Shown here one piece after another: positions 61,381 through 64,000 of a DNA stretch of 64,000 bases. The stretch's first letter is position 1, and each line of letters starts with the position of its first letter. Source of the stretch: Bog-950 sp964615305. Lineage in GTDB: Bacteria; Bacteroidota; Bacteroidia; Chitinophagales; LD1. The notes beneath the pieces are model-generated. The model searched no databases, was not told the DNA's origin, and was given only the letters and a program-made list of their open reading frames with translations. The translations under genes and the position numbers were made by a program. The DNA lies in NCBI GenBank assembly GCA_964615305.1, contig CAZTNA010000010.1, positions 1-64,000 of the forward strand. Reading direction: 5' to 3'.

Positions 61381-61390
61381 ATTAGAGAGC

Positions 61391-64000
61391 CTACTTAGAT
61401 GTTATCTCGTAAACAACACAGCGGTTTTGTTTCAATAACTCTTCTGGGCAGTTAGTATTTACACATCCGTTTCTGCTTTTAGTGCTACCGTAGTAAAACG
61501 AGTTCAATCTCTCTATTTCAACTCCATTGTTAAGCAACTCTCTAAGCACCGCATCGCTTCTTCTTAATGACATGTCGCGAGGATTGGCCTCATCGGCAGA
61601 TGCCAGAGCATAAAAGTTTAACTCAAGCAATTTATTTTTACTAAGTTCTGATGCTACACTCTTTAAAATCTCTTTACCCTGCGCATCGAGCTCAAACCAG
61701 TTTCTGAAGAAAAAAACTACCGGCAAATGATCAGACACAGTATTGCTTACTGTACTGTTGCTTATTTTTTCAAATGAGCCTACTTTAGTTGTGTCTTTCA
61801 AATTAGTAGATTGTGCAGTTAGCAAGTTTTGCCCTTTAGACTGCTTAGAGTTTGCTGCAGCTTTGGCAAGTTCAAATTGTTTTCTTTCCTCTGCCAACTT
61901 CACTTCTATAGCCACCAGGCTGTCCGGCTCCTTTTCCATTTTGGCTTTGGTTATATTCTGTTGCTCAGATTTAATTTTTAACTCTGCAGCTTCCTTCTCT
62001 AACCGTAACGTTTCTTCTCTCTCCGTTTTTTTCTGATTTTCCAGTTCTTTTAACGCTATACGCTCTTGTGCAATTTGCGCTTCTCTCTCAGATTTTAATC
62101 TAGCCGCTTGAGCTAATTCTGACTGTGCTTTGGCTTGTTGTTCTGTCTTTTGTCGTAATTCTGCTGCTTGTGCTTCTTGTATCTGTGCATTTTTTATTGC
62201 CTCTTGTTCTGCAACAAACTGCTTAGCAATGGCTTCATCTTGCTGCCGTTTTATTGCTTCTGCCTCCGCTTTCAGTTTTGTTTCTGCCATTTCTTTGGCA
62301 ACGCGGTCTTGTTCTAATCTAATTTGGAACAAAGAATCATCTAATGCTTTCTGCACTCGAACAATTTCTGCTTCTTCTCGAATTCTTTTTTCCTCCATTT
62401 CTCTTGCTTCTCTTTCGTGCCGCGCTATAGCGTTGTTAATAGAATCTTGACGGGCTTTTCGCATAGCCTCTATCATCTGTTCCTGGTGCAGCCTTTCAAG
62501 TTCTGCTTTAACTCTACTCACTGAATCATTATACATTTTTTGCCGCGCTGCTTCGAGCTCCGCTTTCATTTTTTTAAGAACTTCTTTTTCTCTTGCTATA
62601 GAATCATTGAGTAATTTTTTTTGCATTAACATTTTAACTCGAGCTAAAGAGTCTTCCTTTGCTTTTGCAACTGCGGCCATTGCAGCGGCCTGTAGCTGTT
62701 TCTTTTCGGTCTGTTCCTGCGCTATTCTATCTTGTTCTGCTTTCTTACGTGCTTTTTCTTCTTCAATAGCTTTTTGTTTTAGAACACTGAGCGCATTCGC
62801 CATAGAATCATCAAACGCTTTTCGAGCTTCTCTTTGTGCTTTTGCTCGAACTAATTCTTGTTCCCGTTCTTTTTTAAGTGCATCGGCTTTAAGTATTGCA
62901 GCCAGTTCATCTGCTTTTTTCCTTTCTGCTGCCAATTGCCTTTCTTCTTCTTCCTTAGCTATACTTAATGCTTCATCTTCTTCTTTTTTCTTGCGTTCTG
63001 CAGCTAGACGAGCTTTGCGCTCTTCCTCATTTCTCTTTTCCATTTCAGCGTACTCTTTTGCCTTACGTTCTTGCAAAATTTTAACCTCAGCTAATGAATC
63101 TTCTGCTCGCTTCTTACGTTTAGTTTCCTCTGCTTCCTGTTGTATTTTTTGAGCGTTGATAAGAGCAGTTATTTTTTCCTGCTCATATTTCAATCGCGCA
63201 AGCGAATCTGAAAAGGACTTTTTCCTTTCGCTGGCTTGTGCTTTCGATACTGAATCTTCTTTCGCAATCTTTTTTGCGTCTTGAATAGCCTTTCTGTCTG
63301 CTTGTGCTTTCGCGCGGGTAATAGAATCGCTCACAAATTTAGCTTGCACCTCTTGCAGGTACTTAGCTCTTGCTAAATTCTTGGCTTCTTCGGCTTTTCG
63401 CTTCTCTTCAGCACGTGCCTCGGCTTCTTGTTGTTTTCTTTCTGCCAACTGTTCCTGCTCTAAAGCAATTTGTTTTGCTTCTGCCTCATCGCGCTTCTTT
63501 TTATCTGCTAACTCTTGTAGCTTTTTCTCTTCCTTGTGCTTGGCTGTTACTATAGAATCCTCATAATCTTTTTGTGCCAGCATTCGTTTAATAATTTCTT
63601 TTCGCTGTGCCTCAGCCTGTTTTATTGAATCTTGTATAGTTTTCTCTCTTGCCGCTTTATCTTTAGCAAGTTGAATAGCAACTTCCTTAGCGCGTGTGAT
63701 AGAATCTTGCTTACTTTTCTCAGTAGCTATGGCAATATCCCTTTTCCGTTTTTCATCGGCCAGGCGGTCTTCTTCAGCTTTTCTGGCTTTTACAATAGCT
63801 TCTTCTTCTTGCATTTTCTTTAATGCTTCCGCTTCTTTCTTTTTTAGTTCTGCCGTTTGTTTTGCGCTGGCTATTGAATCGTTAAAAGCTTTTTGGCGAT
63901 TTCGTGACTCCTCAGCAAGTATTCGCTTTGCTTCTTCTTCACGTTTCTTTTTAAACTCCGCTTCCTTTTGTAGAGCTAACTCTGCCAGCTTTTTCTGCGT
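61391..64000 (-). CDS. Giant coiled-coil protein with C-terminal OmpA-like domain, 5' end cut by the window
   Basis: The minus frame is open from the stop at 61391 to the right edge (869 codons), so the N-terminus is missing; an internal Met at 63814 is not a credible start because coding continues upstream in the same style. About 750 residues are a charged coiled coil rich in A, E, K, R and Q. The last ~115 residues form an OmpA-C-like domain (LPVVFFFRNWFELDAQGKEILKSVASEL, NFYALASADEANP, SLRRSDAVLRELL), expected to bind peptidoglycan. The coil contains at least 14 D-S-[ILVM] motifs such as QDSITRAK and EDSLARVK. It is probably a periplasmic or envelope-spanning structural protein. Specific role unknown. 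Confidence 0.88.
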   Translation of the reverse strand, partial: TQKKLAELALQKEAEFKKKREEEAKRILAEESRNRQKAFNDSIASAKQTAELKKKEAEALKKMQEEEAIVKARKAEEDRLADEKRKRDIAIATEKSKQDSITRAKEVAIQLAKDKAAREKTIQDSIKQAEAQRKEIIKRMLAQKDYEDSIVTAKHKEEKKLQELADKKKRDEAEAKQIALEQEQLAERKQQEAEARAEEKRKAEEAKNLARAKYLQEVQAKFVSDSITRAKAQADRKAIQDAKKIAKEDSVSKAQASERKKSFSDSLARLKYEQEKITALINAQKIQQEAEETKRKKRAEDSLAEVKILQERKAKEYAEMEKRNEEERKARLAAERKKKEEDEALSIAKEEEERQLAAERKKADELAAILKADALKKEREQELVRAKAQREARKAFDDSMANALSVLKQKAIEEEKARKKAEQDRIAQEQTEKKQLQAAAMAAVAKAKEDSLARVKMLMQKKLLNDSIAREKEVLKKMKAELEAARQKMYNDSVSRVKAELERLHQEQMIEAMRKARQDSINNAIARHEREAREMEEKRIREEAEIVRVQKALDDSLFQIRLEQDRVAKEMAETKLKAEAEAIKRQQDEAIAKQFVAEQEAIKNAQIQEAQAAELRQKTEQQAKAQSELAQAARLKSEREAQIAQERIALKELENQKKTEREETLRLEKEAAELKIKSEQQNITKAKMEKEPDSLVAIEVKLAEERKQFELAKAAANSKQSKGQNLLTAQSTNLKDTTKVGSFEKISNSTVSNTVSDHLPVVFFFRNWFELDAQGKEILKSVASELSKNKLLELNFYALASADEANPRDMSLRRSDAVLRELLNNGVEIERLNSFYYGSTKSRNGCVNTNCPEELLKQNRCVVYEITSK

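Noticed and set aside
61743..63823. Several Ser/Ala/Phe-rich plus-strand ORFs opposite the coiled-coil gene
   Set aside because: They are shadows of Glu/Lys/Ala-rich codons on the minus strand, which are read as one long frame ending in an OmpA-like domain.
1..64000. tRNA, rRNA, tmRNA or prophage
   Set aside because: I looked for T-loop GTTCGA-type contexts and phage structural or integrase genes and found none outside coding sequence; small structured RNAs cannot be excluded by eye.

Overview
The window is a chromosomal stretch of a Bacteroidota bacterium, probably an environmental member carrying a type IX secretion system (T9SS). Signs of this are: phylum-typical operons (ftsX, DUF3098, uppP, truB, ribF; STAS protein, ribonuclease Z); a DUF2795 protein; a TonB-dependent receptor with a carboxypeptidase-like N-terminal domain; a large cargo protein with a C-terminal T9SS sorting domain; and several promoters of the form TTTG, 18-19 bp, TAnnTTTG. 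The sequence alone does not fix the genus. A run of exactly 100 N inside a tandem repeat shows it is part of a scaffolded draft assembly.

Layout. 1-2.7 kb is accessory: an RCC1-repeat lipoprotein cut by the left edge, a small LuxR-type HTH protein, a 42-bp tandem array broken by the gap, and an orphan 315-residue protein. 2.7-7.7 kb holds secA and purD. 7.7-12.7 kb holds a secreted GH3 beta-glucosidase and two PhoD-like phosphatases in tandem. 12.7-19.3 kb is a leftward exopolysaccharide operon (GT4 glycosyltransferase, Wza-like exporter, Wzc-like tyrosine kinase, WecA/MraY-like transferase) followed by crcB and rsmG. 19.5-24.1 kb holds a 17-residue-repeat secreted protein, radA, rho, rpmH, rnpA and yidD. 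24.1-33 kb holds a BatA-type VWA protein with its partner, a CNNM/CBS protein, DUF4286, a TonB receptor, an SGNH-like protein, a small secreted protein and rpe. 33-41.8 kb holds an acyl-CoA dehydrogenase, a helical-repeat protein, a 35-residue membrane peptide, ruvC, a LolE-like permease, a NamZ/DUF1343 lipoprotein, fmt and ftsE. 42-46.5 kb holds rpmI-rplT and the ftsX-to-ribF operon. 46.7-56 kb holds DUF2795, the T9SS cargo protein, serC, fumC, an orphan ABC-2 permease, rnz and a STAS protein. 56-64 kb holds clpC, a metallophosphatase, dnaA and a large coiled-coil OmpA-domain protein cut by the right edge.

Most of the window is conserved housekeeping. The least explained part is 0.6-2.6 kb, where a small HTH gene, copies of a GGTTacAACC palindrome, a 42-bp array built of two roughly 21-bp halves, and an unknown protein sit together. 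Other points of interest are the rnpA start next to rpmH, the rpmH promoter lying on the rho terminator, apparently leaderless genes, a six-unit 17-residue secreted repeat protein, and a coiled-coil protein studded with the phylum's O-glycosylation sequon.
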